Positions 36,587 to 46,921 of a stretch of DNA of 64,000 nucleotides are shown here, piece by piece. The position numbers and the translations under genes are program-made. A model generated the notes under the pieces. That model was not told the origin of the DNA and made no database searches. It saw only the letters and a list, made by a program, of their open reading frames with translations. Each line of letters begins with the position of its first letter. The first letter of the stretch is position 1. The stretch is from Catellatospora vulcania (GTDB lineage Bacteria; Actinomycetota; Actinomycetes; Mycobacteriales; Micromonosporaceae): the NCBI RefSeq assembly GCF_009720385.1, contig NZ_WARX01000001.1:1302001-1366000 (forward strand), in the 5' to 3' direction.

Positions 36587-38845
36587 TCAGCGGTGATCGA
36601 GGGAGCCCGGTTGCGGTACGGCGAGCTTGCGGACGACGTCGTGCGCCACCGGATGCCCGGCATCGGCGAACAGCTTGTACGCGTGCTCCCAGCGTTCGCG
36701 GGCGGTGGCGTGATCGCCGAGCGCCTGGAAGGCATCGCCTGCGTGGTCGGCAACCTGCGCGTCGAGGATGGGGTCGTCAAGGTGCCGGGCCAGGTCACGG
36801 GCGATGTCGTACTGTTCGACGGCTGCGGCGTACGCGCCGAGCGCGTGGTGGGCCTTGCCGAGGTTGTCGAGACTGATGGCCTCGTTGGCGAGGTCGTCGG
36901 CCAGATGCTGGTGTTGCGCGGCTTGCCGGAAGAACCGGATCGCGGTCGCCGCGTCGCCGCGGAAGGCGTGGTAGAGGCCGACGGCGTTGGCTGCCCGGCC
37001 GGTCCAGCTGGCGTCGGACAGGCCCGTCCAGAGTTCCAACGACCGTTCGACGTGGGCGAGCGCTTTCACGATGTCGCCTTGCAGGAAACACACGTACGAC
37101 AGCACGAATTCGGTCTCGGCTTCGCCGGGGCGGTCGTCGGCGGCCCGGCACAGCAGCATGGATTCGTGCATGTGCGCGTACGCGTCGGCGAAGCGGTTCA
37201 GGCGTCCGGCGACGGCGCCGAGGAACCGGTGGGCGTGGGCGGCCGCGGCGTCGTCCATCGACGCGGTCGCCGCCCGCAACGCCACCGCCCAGGCCGCGCC
37301 TTCGTCGTCCCAGCGGTGCTGCTCGTACAGGAACGTGTCCAGGGCCCAGCCGAGCTGCCAGGCATGCCGGTCGAGGCCGTCGTCGCGAGCCTGGCGCAGG
37401 GTCGCCATCAACACCGAGCGTTCGTTCTCCAGCCAGGTCAGCGCGGTCTTGTAGTCCGGCCGGCGGCTGCCCGGGGGCGGCGGCACGGGCAGTGGGATCG
37501 CCGGGCGCACGGGGTTCAGGACGCGGTCGGCTTCGTGCGCGGTACGGGTGTAGTGGTCGAGCAGGCGGGTCAGCGCATCGCGTCGCCCGTCGTCGGTGTC
37601 GGTGGCGCGGGCCTGCTCGTGGGCGTATTCGCGGAGCAGGTCGTGCAGCAGGTACCGGTTGGGGCGGTGTTCGACGATCAGCCCGGCCTCGACCAGCTCG
37701 TCGAGTTCGGCTCGCGCGTCGTGGGCTCCGGCGAGGGCGGCGACCGCGTCCGCGGCGATGTCGGGCCCGGCGGTGAGGCCGAGCAGCCGGAACAGCCTCG
37801 CGGCGGGCGGGCTGACCGCCGTGTACGACCAGGAGAAGACGGTGCGCAGGTCGTCGTGGGTGCGTGAGCCTGCGCGGCGCAGTTCGGCGGCGGCGGCCGC
37901 CAGCGGGAACCCGGTCTGGCGTACCCGGGCGGCGGTCAACGCCAGCGCCAGCGGCAGGCGTCCGCATGCTGCGACGGCGTCGGCGGCCGTGTCATCGTCG
38001 GCCGGGTCGGCGAGGCGGGCCCGGACCAGTGCGACGGCTTCGGCCTCGGAGGGCAGGTCGACGGCGACGGGTGTGGCGGCGTACTCGGCGACCAGCGCGG
38101 TCAGCGGGCTGCGGCTGGTCACGACCGTGCGCACACCGGGGCCGCCGGCGAGCAGGGGGCGCACCTGGTCGGCGTCGCGGGCGTTGTCTACGACGATGAG
38201 CAGGCGGCGGTCGGCGACCAGGCTGCGGAAGCGGGCTGCCTGCGCGGCCGGGTCTGCGGGGATCTCCCGCGCGGGCACCTCCAGCGCGTCGAGGAAGCCG
38301 CGGATGGCGTGGGCCGGGTCGACGGCGTCGCCGTCGCGGGCATACCCGCGCAGGTCGGCGTAGAGGCGGCCGTCGGGAAACGACGCGGACTGGCCGTACG
38401 CCCAGTGCACGACCAGTGCCGTCTTGCCGATCCCCGGTGGCCCGGTCACGACGACGACGGGCCCGGTCGCGGACCCCAGCGTCGTGAGCAGGGCGGACCG
38501 GCCGACGAAGCTGCCGCTCATCGCCGGCAGCTGGTTCGGGGCGGCCGACCGGAGGTTGCCCTGTTGCTTCAACCCGTCGTGGACACCGACGAGGACGTCG
38601 TGGCGGCGACGCCAGTCGGCGAGTTCCGCTTCGTTCGCCCCGCAGGCGAGTACGAACGGGCGCACGAGTGCCTCGAAGTCCGGCGGTCGTTTGATCTCCC
38701 CGTTGAGGATCGCGTAGAGCTGGGCACGGCTGATGCGGACCTGCCGGGCGATGCTCGGCAGGTCCCTGCCTGAGGCCTGCCAGCGGACCCGCAGATCCGC
38801 ACAGAACCGCGCGACCGGGCGCGAGCGTTCGTCCACATAGGCCAC
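36587..38845 (-). CDS. HTH/NB-ARC/TPR regulator (STAND ATPase)
   Basis: 752 residues from a GTG at 38845. The N-terminus, about 1-80, is a Cro/C1-type helix-turn-helix (SIARQVRISRAQLYAIL). It is followed by an NB-ARC ATPase with Walker A GPPGIGKTALV, Walker B RLLIVVDNARD and the FSWSY/ARLFRLL winged-helix region. The C-terminal 300 residues are TPR repeats (LGKAHHALGAYAAAVEQYDIA). It replaces the SARP DNA-binding domain of AfsR with an XRE domain. The partner gene at 35914-36567 follows directly. The signal sensed is unknown. Confidence 0.9.
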   Translation of the reverse strand: MAYVDERSRPVARFCADLRVRWQASGRDLPSIARQVRISRAQLYAILNGEIKRPPDFEALVRPFVLACGANEAELADWRRRHDVLVGVHDGLKQQGNLRSAAPNQLPAMSGSFVGRSALLTTLGSATGPVVVVTGPPGIGKTALVVHWAYGQSASFPDGRLYADLRGYARDGDAVDPAHAIRGFLDALEVPAREIPADPAAQAARFRSLVADRRLLIVVDNARDADQVRPLLAGGPGVRTVVTSRSPLTALVAEYAATPVAVDLPSEAEAVALVRARLADPADDDTAADAVAACGRLPLALALTAARVRQTGFPLAAAAAELRRAGSRTHDDLRTVFSWSYTAVSPPAARLFRLLGLTAGPDIAADAVAALAGAHDARAELDELVEAGLIVEHRPNRYLLHDLLREYAHEQARATDTDDGRRDALTRLLDHYTRTAHEADRVLNPVRPAIPLPVPPPPGSRRPDYKTALTWLENERSVLMATLRQARDDGLDRHAWQLGWALDTFLYEQHRWDDEGAAWAVALRAATASMDDAAAAHAHRFLGAVAGRLNRFADAYAHMHESMLLCRAADDRPGEAETEFVLSYVCFLQGDIVKALAHVERSLELWTGLSDASWTGRAANAVGLYHAFRGDAATAIRFFRQAAQHQHLADDLANEAISLDNLGKAHHALGAYAAAVEQYDIARDLARHLDDPILDAQVADHAGDAFQALGDHATARERWEHAYKLFADAGHPVAHDVVRKLAVPQPGSLDHR

Positions 38846-39008
38846 ACTATCCGGTCCCGTCCGGTGTCCGGATTCCGCCGGGTGGCGACGATCAGGTGAA
38901 TCGGTCGTGGCCGTCCGGAGCCGATCGGCGTAGGCCCGTCGGCGCACGCCGCCGACCCCACCCGACAGCACCTGGAACAACGGGCCCGGATACGAGATGA
39001 TCTCCGCC

Positions 39009-40607
39009 ATGAGCGAGTTCGACTTCTGCCCGTGGCTGTTCGCCGACGACGCCACCCCGGACGAACGCGACGCGCAGCTCGCCCACCAGCGCGACCTGCC
39101 CGGCCTGCGCCGCGCAGGCGACAGGTCGTTCGTGTCCCCGCTCGCCGCGATCCACCAGGCCGACCTCACCCTCGGCGCCGACTCCTATCTCGCCGCACAC
39201 GTCTACCTCACCGGCGAGGTCCAGCTCGGCGACCACACCAGCCTCAACCCGTACGCGGTCGTCCGCGGCCCCGTGCGCCTCGGCTCCGGCGTACGCGTCG
39301 GCGCGCACGCCTCCCTGGTCGGCTTCAACCACTCCGCCGACCCCGACAAGCCCATACACCAGCAGCCCATCGTGGCCAAGGGCGTCGTCGTCGGCGACGA
39401 CGTTTGGATCGGATCGAACGCCATCGTCCTCGACGGCGTCACCATCGGCGACCACGCCGTCATCGGTGCGGGAGCGGTCGTCACCAAAGACGTCGCCGCC
39501 TGGTCGGTGATGGTCGGCAACCCCGCCCGCCGCATCCGCGACCGCCGCGACCGGACCCGCCCGAACAAGCCGGCCCCGCCACTGGCCGACTTCGCCGCAC
39601 AAGCCCGGGACCAGGCGGCGCAACTGCTGGACCGCCACTGGACCGGCGAAACCTTCACCGATCAGCCCGGCGCGACGCCGACGGTCCGCGCGATATGCGA
39701 CGCGGTCGAGATCGCGGACCTGCTGCTAGACGCGCCACCGCCGCAGCTCGACCGCGACGAACTCGTCCGCCGGCTCGCCGCCATGCAGGATCACGCCACC
39801 GGACTCATCCCCGAGATGGGCGAAGGCAGCCCGAGCCTCGACAGCGGGTCGGCGTACCACCTGCTGTCGGTGGGTTATGCCCTGGACCTGCTCGGCGCCC
39901 GGCTGCCGCACCCGGTGCAGGCAGTCCGCAAGGACCCGGCCCGGCTGGTGGCGGAGCTGGACGGCCTGCCCTGGGCGCGGCAGGCGTGGAGCGCCGGCGC
40001 CTGGGTCGACATCGTCGCGACGGGACTGCACTGGAACCGCCGCCTGTTCGATCCGCAGGAGCCGGTCGAGACGCTGTTCGGCTGGCTGCTGACCCGGCAG
40101 GACCCGTTCTCCGGGATCTGGGGCGCACCGAGCGTGGAGCAGGGCTGGCAGCAGCCGGTCAACGGCTACTACCGGCTCACCCGGGGCACGTTCGCGCAGT
40201 TCGGCCTGCCCGTGCCGCGCCCCGAGCAGACCATCGACACCGTCCTGGCCCACACCCGCGACGGCCGCTACTTCGCCGACGGCCGCGGCACCGCCTGCGA
40301 CGTGCTCGACGTGATCCACCCGCTCTGGCTGTGCGGCCTGCAGACCCGCCACCGGCGCACCGAGGTGCAGGCCTGGGCCCGCGACCGGCTCGCCGCGACC
40401 CTCGCGCGCTGGCACACCGCGGCCGGCTTCGCCTTCAGCCCCGCGGTCACCACGGGGACGGCACACCTGCCCAGCCTCCAGGGCACCGAGATGTGGCTGG
40501 CGATCATCTGGCTGCTCGCGGACGTACTCGGCGAAAGCGGGGCACTGGGGTACCGCCCTCGTGGAGTCCACCGACCCGAACCCGCGCCGGTCGTCAGAAC
40601 GTTGTGA
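39009..40607 (+). CDS. left-handed beta-helix acyltransferase fused to an alpha/alpha-barrel domain
   Basis: 532 residues; the second ATG (39009) is preferred over 38997. Residues 45-185 form hexapeptide repeats of the left-handed beta-helix type (VGDDVWIGSNAIVLDGVTIGDHA, here VWIGSNAIVLDGVTIG, then VGNPARRI), as in O-acetyltransferases. Residues 220-520 are helical, with WDIV-like repeats and GYYRLTRGTFAQFG, recalling the alpha/alpha toroid of terpenoid-cyclase or glycosidase folds. The combination is unusual. It might acetylate and process a sugar polymer. It is transcribed divergently from the NB-ARC regulator. Confidence 0.75.
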   Translation: MSEFDFCPWLFADDATPDERDAQLAHQRDLPGLRRAGDRSFVSPLAAIHQADLTLGADSYLAAHVYLTGEVQLGDHTSLNPYAVVRGPVRLGSGVRVGAHASLVGFNHSADPDKPIHQQPIVAKGVVVGDDVWIGSNAIVLDGVTIGDHAVIGAGAVVTKDVAAWSVMVGNPARRIRDRRDRTRPNKPAPPLADFAAQARDQAAQLLDRHWTGETFTDQPGATPTVRAICDAVEIADLLLDAPPPQLDRDELVRRLAAMQDHATGLIPEMGEGSPSLDSGSAYHLLSVGYALDLLGARLPHPVQAVRKDPARLVAELDGLPWARQAWSAGAWVDIVATGLHWNRRLFDPQEPVETLFGWLLTRQDPFSGIWGAPSVEQGWQQPVNGYYRLTRGTFAQFGLPVPRPEQTIDTVLAHTRDGRYFADGRGTACDVLDVIHPLWLCGLQTRHRRTEVQAWARDRLAATLARWHTAAGFAFSPAVTTGTAHLPSLQGTEMWLAIIWLLADVLGESGALGYRPRGVHRPEPAPVVRTL

Positions 40608-40685
40608 TCCAGGTCACTCATCTGAACTTTCGTCCGGCGGCCACGTCTGGATCACCCGAGGTACCCCTCGCGTTGATCTAGGAGA

Positions 40686-43600
40686 ATGATGCGGTCAGTT
40701 CGCAAGATTTCGGCGCTGGCACTGCTGGTGCTGGGCGTCTCGGCGGTCGCCCCGGGCGGTATGGCCGCCTCGGCGCAGCCCCGGCCGCCCAGGCCGGCGA
40801 CCACACCCCCGGTCGTGGCCGGCCCCCGGACGGTCACTCTGCTCACCGGCGACACCGTCCACGTCAGCACCGTCGACGGCCAGACCGCCGTCAACGTCGT
40901 GCCGGGCAAGGGCCGGGAACGGATCCCGTTCCTCACCCACAGCTCAGGCGAGCACGTGCGGGTCATCCCCGCCGACGCGGTCGGCCTGCTCAACCGGGGC
41001 AAGCTCGACGAGCGCCTGTTCGACATCTCGACGCTGATCGGCTTCGGCTACGACGACGCCCGGCCCACCCTGCCGCTCATCGTCCAGCACGCCGGCACCG
41101 TCCCCGGCCTGACCGGCGCGCGGACCACCCGGGAGCTGTCCGGCGCGAGCGCCGTCGCGGAGAACCGCACCGACGCCGTGACCTTCTGGAACGCCATCAC
41201 CGCAGCGAGCGGCACCGAGCGGCGGCTGCGCGCAGGGTTCGACAAGATCTGGCTCGACGGCCTGCGCCGGCCGACCCTCGACGTCAGCGTCCCGCTGACC
41301 GGCGCGCCGCAGGCCTGGCAGGCCGGCTTCACGGGTACGGGTGTGAAGGTCGCCGTCATCGACACCGGCGTCGACCAGACCCACCCCGACCTGGCCGGAC
41401 GCGTCGCCGCCGCGGAGAACTTCACCGCCGAGCCCGACCCCGCCGACCTGGTCGGCCACGGCACCCATGTCGCGTCGACCATCGCGGGCAGCGGCGCGGC
41501 GTCGCAAGGCGCGTACCAGGGCATGGCCCCCGGCGCGACCCTGTACAGCGCCAAGGTCTGCACACTCGACGGCTGCCCGGAGTCGGCGATCCTCGCCGGC
41601 ATGGCATGGGCCGCGGAGCAGGGCGTCAAGGTCGCCAACATGAGCCTCGGCGGCCCGGACAGCGCGGGCACGGATCCGATCGAGGCGGCCCTGGCCGACC
41701 TCACCCACCGCTACGGGATGCTGTTCGTCGTCGCGGCGGGCAACTCCGGCCTGGCCGGGGAGTCCACCGTGAACTCGCCCGGCAGCGTGACCGAGGCGCT
41801 GACCGTCGGCGCGGTGACCAAGACCGGTGAGCTGGCCGAGTTCTCCAGCCGCGGCCCGCGCGCCGGCGACGCGGGCATCAAGCCCGACATCACCGCGCCC
41901 GGCGTCGGCATCGTCGCCGCCCGCAGCTCGACCTCCGACCTGTATCCCCAGGACGCCAACCCGCAGTACGCGAGCCTGTCCGGCACGTCGATGGCTACCC
42001 CGCACGTGGCCGGCGCGGCGGCGATCCTGGCCCAGCAGCACCCGGACTGGGCCCCGGAGCGGATCAAGTCCACGCTGATGGCGGCCGCACGGCCCAACAC
42101 CGCGATCGGTGTGTACGAGCAGGGCGCAGGCTTCCTCGACGTCGCCCGCGCGATCGGCCAGACCGTCACCGCCGGCCCGGTCAGCGTCGCGTTCGAGCGG
42201 GCCACCACCGCGCAGCACCGCACCGTCACCTACACGAACAGCGGCCCCTCGGCGCTCACCCTGGCCGTCTCCCTCGACGCCAAGGACGCCGACGGCGCCC
42301 CGGCACCGGCCGGCCTGTTCAGCCTCAGCGCCTCGACGGTCACGGTCCCGGCCGGCGGCACCGCCACCGTGACCGTCACCGTGCAGGCCGGCACGACCCT
42401 GCCGGACCGCTACTTCGGTGGTGAGGTCACCGCCACCGGCGGCGGCGTCCAGGTGCAGACCCCGGTCGCGCTCGACGTCGTACGCCGGCAGCTCAGCCTC
42501 AAGCTCATCGGCCCCGACGGCGGCAAGCCCACCGCCGAGCAGGGCTGGGTGACCGTGCTGATGGACCTGGACCGGCAGACCCTGCTGGTGCTCGACGACC
42601 CGGCGGCCACCACGCACCGGGTCCGCGCGGGCCGCTACCTGGTCCAGACCTACCTGGTGACCGGCGACCCCTCGACGCCGGACATCACCACCCTGGTCCG
42701 CCCGACCCTGGACCTGACCAGGGACCAGGCGCTGACCGTGGACACCCGCACCGCCAAGCCGATCGCGGTGTCGGTGCCGGACAGGAAGGCCACCCTGGTC
42801 TTCCCCGACTCCGGGTGGACGATCCGGACCGAGCAGCCGCAGATCTGGGGCAGCAACGACCCGTTCGGCACCCTGATGAACGTCGGATTCGACCACGTGC
42901 GCACCGCGCAGATCGGCACCGGTAAGACGCCCGGGTTCGTGTCCTACGTCCACGGCATCTGGGGCCGCATCGACCCCGACGGCGGCCTGCACAACAGCCC
43001 GTACGTGTACCGGGTCTACCTGTACGAGCCGCAGAGGATGATGAACGGCCTGACCCGCAGGCTGCGCGCGGGCGACTTCGCGACCGTCCGGTCCGAGATC
43101 AGCGCGGACGTCGCCGGGGTGCCGGTCGGGCGGACCGCCGTCGCGCACGCGCCCGGCAACTCGCCGGTCTACCGTGACGACCGCAACGTGCAGCCCGCCT
43201 TCACCTACGACGTGCCCGCCACCATCACCGAGTACTACAACCAGGACAAGCAGACGGTGTGGCAGTCGGTCTCGGCCCAGAACCGGTACACCTACTACCA
43301 GTCGGACTGGACCAGCTTCAAGCCCGGCCGCACGTACACGGTGAAGTGGGCCAACGCGGTCGCCGGGCCGGTCTACCCGCAGCCGAACTTCGGCCAGCAG
43401 TACGCCACCCGCTACTGGGGCGACAACATCGGCGGCCCCGGGCCACTGCACGGCGACGGCACCGGGCACATGGGCTTCCGGCAGGTGCGCGGGGGCAGCG
43501 CGCAGGTCGTCCTGTACCGCGACGGCGTCGAGGTCGGCACCGCCGGCGAGGTGCCCTACGTGTGGCAGGTGCCCGCGCAGACCGGTGACTACCGGCTCGC

Positions 43601-44018
43601 CGCGACGTTCCACAGCGACCCGGCGTTCACCCTGTCGACCGTCGTCGAGGCGGAGTGGACGTTCAGGTCCGGGCACGTGCCCGACGGCGAGCTGGTCAAG
43701 CTGCCGCTGACCGCGATCCGGTACACCCCGGCCCTCGACATCGACAACAAGGCACCGGCCGGGCGGCTGTTCGCGATCCCGGTCTCCCTTGACCGCCAGG
43801 TCGGGGCCGCACCGGGCCGGACCAAGGCGCTGACCGTCGAAGCGTCCTTCGACGACGGCAAGACCTGGCGCCGCCTGCCCGTCATGCGGTTCGGCGAGCA
43901 GGGCACCGCCCTGATCTGCCACCCGGCCGGCAGCGGCTTCGTGTCGCTGCGGGCGACCGCGGCCGACAACCGCGGCAACACGGTCAAGCAGACCGTCATC
44001 CGCGCCTACCGGTACTGA
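40686..44018 (+). CDS. secreted subtilisin-family serine protease, 1110 residues
   Basis: AGGAG precedes the ATG at 40686. A signal peptide (ISALALLVLGVSAVAPGGMAASA) and a propeptide of about 190 residues lead to the S8 domain. The catalytic triad is Asp in AVIDTGVDQTHPDL, His in GHGTHVAS and Ser in SGTSMATPHVAGAAA. About 600 further residues of beta-rich domains follow, with no membrane anchor. It is likely a secreted nutritional protease. A 20-bp-stem terminator follows. Confidence 0.94.
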   Translation: MMRSVRKISALALLVLGVSAVAPGGMAASAQPRPPRPATTPPVVAGPRTVTLLTGDTVHVSTVDGQTAVNVVPGKGRERIPFLTHSSGEHVRVIPADAVGLLNRGKLDERLFDISTLIGFGYDDARPTLPLIVQHAGTVPGLTGARTTRELSGASAVAENRTDAVTFWNAITAASGTERRLRAGFDKIWLDGLRRPTLDVSVPLTGAPQAWQAGFTGTGVKVAVIDTGVDQTHPDLAGRVAAAENFTAEPDPADLVGHGTHVASTIAGSGAASQGAYQGMAPGATLYSAKVCTLDGCPESAILAGMAWAAEQGVKVANMSLGGPDSAGTDPIEAALADLTHRYGMLFVVAAGNSGLAGESTVNSPGSVTEALTVGAVTKTGELAEFSSRGPRAGDAGIKPDITAPGVGIVAARSSTSDLYPQDANPQYASLSGTSMATPHVAGAAAILAQQHPDWAPERIKSTLMAAARPNTAIGVYEQGAGFLDVARAIGQTVTAGPVSVAFERATTAQHRTVTYTNSGPSALTLAVSLDAKDADGAPAPAGLFSLSASTVTVPAGGTATVTVTVQAGTTLPDRYFGGEVTATGGGVQVQTPVALDVVRRQLSLKLIGPDGGKPTAEQGWVTVLMDLDRQTLLVLDDPAATTHRVRAGRYLVQTYLVTGDPSTPDITTLVRPTLDLTRDQALTVDTRTAKPIAVSVPDRKATLVFPDSGWTIRTEQPQIWGSNDPFGTLMNVGFDHVRTAQIGTGKTPGFVSYVHGIWGRIDPDGGLHNSPYVYRVYLYEPQRMMNGLTRRLRAGDFATVRSEISADVAGVPVGRTAVAHAPGNSPVYRDDRNVQPAFTYDVPATITEYYNQDKQTVWQSVSAQNRYTYYQSDWTSFKPGRTYTVKWANAVAGPVYPQPNFGQQYATRYWGDNIGGPGPLHGDGTGHMGFRQVRGGSAQVVLYRDGVEVGTAGEVPYVWQVPAQTGDYRLAATFHSDPAFTLSTVVEAEWTFRSGHVPDGELVKLPLTAIRYTPALDIDNKAPAGRLFAIPVSLDRQVGAAPGRTKALTVEASFDDGKTWRRLPVMRFGEQGTALICHPAGSGFVSLRATAADNRGNTVKQTVIRAYRY

Positions 44019-44022
44019 GCCC

Positions 44023-44068
44023 AGGTGACCCGGACGCGGCGCCGGCACGCGCCGCGTCCGGGTCACCT
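44023..44068. terminator. very strong bidirectional terminator
   Basis: A perfect 20-bp inverted repeat with a 6-base loop (AGGTGACCCGGACGCGGCGC and its complement) serves the protease and, overlapping its stop codon, the convergent SARP gene. Confidence 0.85.
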
Positions 44069-46789
44069 GCTGCCGAGCAGCCGGTCGCGGATCTGTCGAG
44101 CCATCGGCGAATCCGTCCCGTCGAGCTCGGCGAGCGCCTCCCGCCACGCCCGCCGGGCCAGGGCCGCCTGCCCGTTGGCGGCATGGGAGTCGCCGACGGC
44201 GACCAGCACCTGCGCGGTGTGGTGGGCGGCCCCCGCGCCGCGGAACGTGTCGATCGCCTGCTGCCAGACCGCCATCGCGTGCGGCAGATCGTCGATCATC
44301 GCGTACGTGTGCGCCAGCCACGCCTGCGTGGTGCCCACCCCGTGCAGGTCACCCAGGCCCTCGAACTGCCGGTGCGCGGTCACGAACATGGCCAGCGCCT
44401 CGGCGTGCCGGCCCAGCCTGCCCTGCGCCCGCGCCATGGCCAGCAGGGCCGTGGTCGCACCCCGCACATTGCCCGCGGCCTCGAACAGCGCCCGCGCAGC
44501 CTGCGCATGGGTGCCCGCCTCGTCGTATCGCCCCTGGTCGAGGCGGATCTCGGCGATGTTGTTCTCCACGTGGCCCTGCTCGACGCGCAGCCCGAGCCGG
44601 TCGAAGATCACTCGGGCGTGTTCCAGGTGCACCAGCCCACCGTCCAGATCGGCCAGGAAGTAGCAGGCGCCCGCGAGGCTGCGGTGCAGCAGCGCCCGCG
44701 CGGCGGAGTCGTCGCCGACCGTGGCCAGGGCCGCCGACACCACGGCCGTCCACTGTTTGAACTGCGCGGTGTCCTGGAAGAAGTTCTGCATGGCCAGTGC
44801 GATCCGCCAGGCCGCACGAGGCCGGGCCCGCGCCACGATATCGGTCAGCACCCGCTGCTCGGCCGCGAACCAGGCCATCGCCTCGGCCCGGCCGCCGAAA
44901 GCCCGCCCGGCGACCCCGTACCCGGACGGGTCCGGAGCCGGCAGCGGCACCTGCGGCAGCAAGAGCAGATGCGCCGCGTATGCGCTGAGCTCGTAATAGT
45001 CGTGGACCCGGGCGACGGCGGCGGCCCGCTGCGCCGCGTCGTCGTGCTCCTCACCCAGCTCGGCGGCGTAGGCGCGCAACAGGTCGTGCATCCGCCACCG
45101 GTCGTCACCGGGCTGGACCAGCAGCTGCGCCCCGAGTTCGGCGAGCAGCCCGCGCGCGCCGCGCAGCGACACCCCGCCCAGGGCGGCCGCCGCCGGCGTG
45201 CTCAGTTCCCCGCACGGGTGCAGCGGCAGCAGCCGGAATAGACGTGCCGCCTGCGGTGTCAGCGCACGGTACGACCAGGAGAAGATCGCCTCCAGGTCGG
45301 CGTGGGCGTCCCCGAACCCGGCCAGCCGCCCCTGCGCCAGCTCACCGGCGACCTCGGGCAGGCTGAGGCCGGTCCGGCCGAGGCTGCGGGTGGCCACCAG
45401 CGCCAGCGCCAGCGGCAGCCGCCCGCACCGCGCGATGATCTCCCCGACCGCGGCCGGGTCCGCGGCCACCGCATCGCCGAGCCGCCGGGCCAGCAGCTCA
45501 CGGGACTCGGCATCGGACAGCAGATCGAGGTGCAGCCCGTGCGCACCCGCCGTACCGGCCATGCCGGTGATCCGGCGGCGGCTGGTCGCGATGACCAGAC
45601 TGCCGCCGGTGCCGGGCAGCAGGTGCCGGATCTGGTCCCAGTCGCGGCAGTTGTCGAGCAGGATCAGCATCCGGCGCTGCGCCAGGACGCTGCGGAACAG
45701 GCCCGCCTGGGCGTGCAGCTCGGCCGGGATCGCGGCCGGCGCGACGCCCAGCGACCACAGGAACCCGCGCAGCGCCTCCGCCGGTGTCATCACCGCGTCG
45801 CCGGAGTCGAAGCCGCGCAGGTCGGCGTGCAGCTGCCCGTCGGGGTAGCGGGCGGCCAGCCGGTGCGACAGGTGCACCGCGAACGTGGTCTTGCCGACCC
45901 CGGGCATGCCGTCGATGACCAGCGCGGCGGTCCGCTGGTCGCGGGCCAGCAGCTCCTCCGCGGCGGCCAGCACGTCACGGCGGCCGGTGAAATAGGGATG
46001 GTCGGCCGGCAGCTGCGCCGGCGGCTCGGGACGCCCCGGCGTCGGGGCGTCGTGGTCGAGCAGGTTGTCGCGGGCGGCCCGCAGCTCGGCGCCGGGCCGG
46101 ATGCCGAGCTCGTCGGCGAGCCGGTGCTCGATGTCGGCATACGCGGCCAGGGCCTCGGCCCGGCGCCCGTCGGCGGAGAGCGCCAGCAGCAGCCGCGCCT
46201 GCAGCGCCTCGTCCAACGGCTCGTGCTCGGCGGCCAGCCGGAGCGTGGGCAGCACCACGTGTACGCATCCGGCCCGCAGCGCGGCGTCGGTCGCGGCCCG
46301 TACGGCCGTGAACCGCTCGCCGTCGACGGCGGCGAACTCGGGGTGGGCGGTGTGCAGACCGCAGGCGCACCGGTCGCGCCACAACGCCAGCGCCTGCCGG
46401 TACAGCTGCACGGCGGGTTCGCCGGAGCCGGCCCCGGCCTGGGCGACCAGGCTCCGGAAACGCAGCAGGTCCACCGACTGCTCGTCGACCTGCAGCCGGT
46501 ACTGCGCACCGTCGCGGATCAGCACCGAGCCCGCCGCCCGGGTCGGCAGGCCCGGTTCGAAGCGCCGCCGCAGCATCCCGACGTGCCGGTGCACCACGTT
46601 GACGGCGCTGGGCGGGGGATCGTCGGCCCAGAGCAGGTCGACGAATTCGGCGGTGCTGACCGCGCCGCCGGCTCGGGCGAGCAGCAGCGCGAGGATCAGC
46701 CGCTGCTGGCGGGTGCCCAGGTCGATCTCGGACCGGCCGCGCCAGGCCCGTACCGGGCCGAGGACGGCGAAGGACAGTGCGCTGGTCAT
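44063..46789 (-). CDS. AfsR/SARP-family regulator with NB-ARC and TPR domains
   Basis: 908 residues. The N-terminal OmpR-like DNA-binding domain (RQQRLILALLLARAGG, VVHRHVGMLRRRFEPG) and bacterial transcriptional activation domain (about 100-245) define a SARP. An NB-ARC ATPase with Walker A GMPGVGKTTFAV follows, then FSWSYRAL and C-terminal TPRs. This is the full AfsR layout. It is adjacent to an ECF sigma factor and a shorter paralog on the same strand. It could be a pathway-specific or global activator of secondary metabolism; no target is evident. Confidence 0.92.
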   Translation of the reverse strand: MTSALSFAVLGPVRAWRGRSEIDLGTRQQRLILALLLARAGGAVSTAEFVDLLWADDPPPSAVNVVHRHVGMLRRRFEPGLPTRAAGSVLIRDGAQYRLQVDEQSVDLLRFRSLVAQAGAGSGEPAVQLYRQALALWRDRCACGLHTAHPEFAAVDGERFTAVRAATDAALRAGCVHVVLPTLRLAAEHEPLDEALQARLLLALSADGRRAEALAAYADIEHRLADELGIRPGAELRAARDNLLDHDAPTPGRPEPPAQLPADHPYFTGRRDVLAAAEELLARDQRTAALVIDGMPGVGKTTFAVHLSHRLAARYPDGQLHADLRGFDSGDAVMTPAEALRGFLWSLGVAPAAIPAELHAQAGLFRSVLAQRRMLILLDNCRDWDQIRHLLPGTGGSLVIATSRRRITGMAGTAGAHGLHLDLLSDAESRELLARRLGDAVAADPAAVGEIIARCGRLPLALALVATRSLGRTGLSLPEVAGELAQGRLAGFGDAHADLEAIFSWSYRALTPQAARLFRLLPLHPCGELSTPAAAALGGVSLRGARGLLAELGAQLLVQPGDDRWRMHDLLRAYAAELGEEHDDAAQRAAAVARVHDYYELSAYAAHLLLLPQVPLPAPDPSGYGVAGRAFGGRAEAMAWFAAEQRVLTDIVARARPRAAWRIALAMQNFFQDTAQFKQWTAVVSAALATVGDDSAARALLHRSLAGACYFLADLDGGLVHLEHARVIFDRLGLRVEQGHVENNIAEIRLDQGRYDEAGTHAQAARALFEAAGNVRGATTALLAMARAQGRLGRHAEALAMFVTAHRQFEGLGDLHGVGTTQAWLAHTYAMIDDLPHAMAVWQQAIDTFRGAGAAHHTAQVLVAVGDSHAANGQAALARRAWREALAELDGTDSPMARQIRDRLLGSR

Positions 46790-46921
46790 GTCGGTGCGAT
46801 CCGGGGGGTGCTGGTTGTCACGATCGCCGTAGCGTGGCAGGGCCCCGTTCGTGTGACGAGCGGGCCTTGCCGTGCTGTGAACTTGTCCGCGTGCCGGAAC
46901 CCCGGGTGGGCGCGGCGCGTC

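Noticed and set aside
40944-44321. 1125-codon open frame on the minus strand across the subtilase
   Set aside because: Shadow of the protease and neighbouring gene; low-complexity sequence with no domain.
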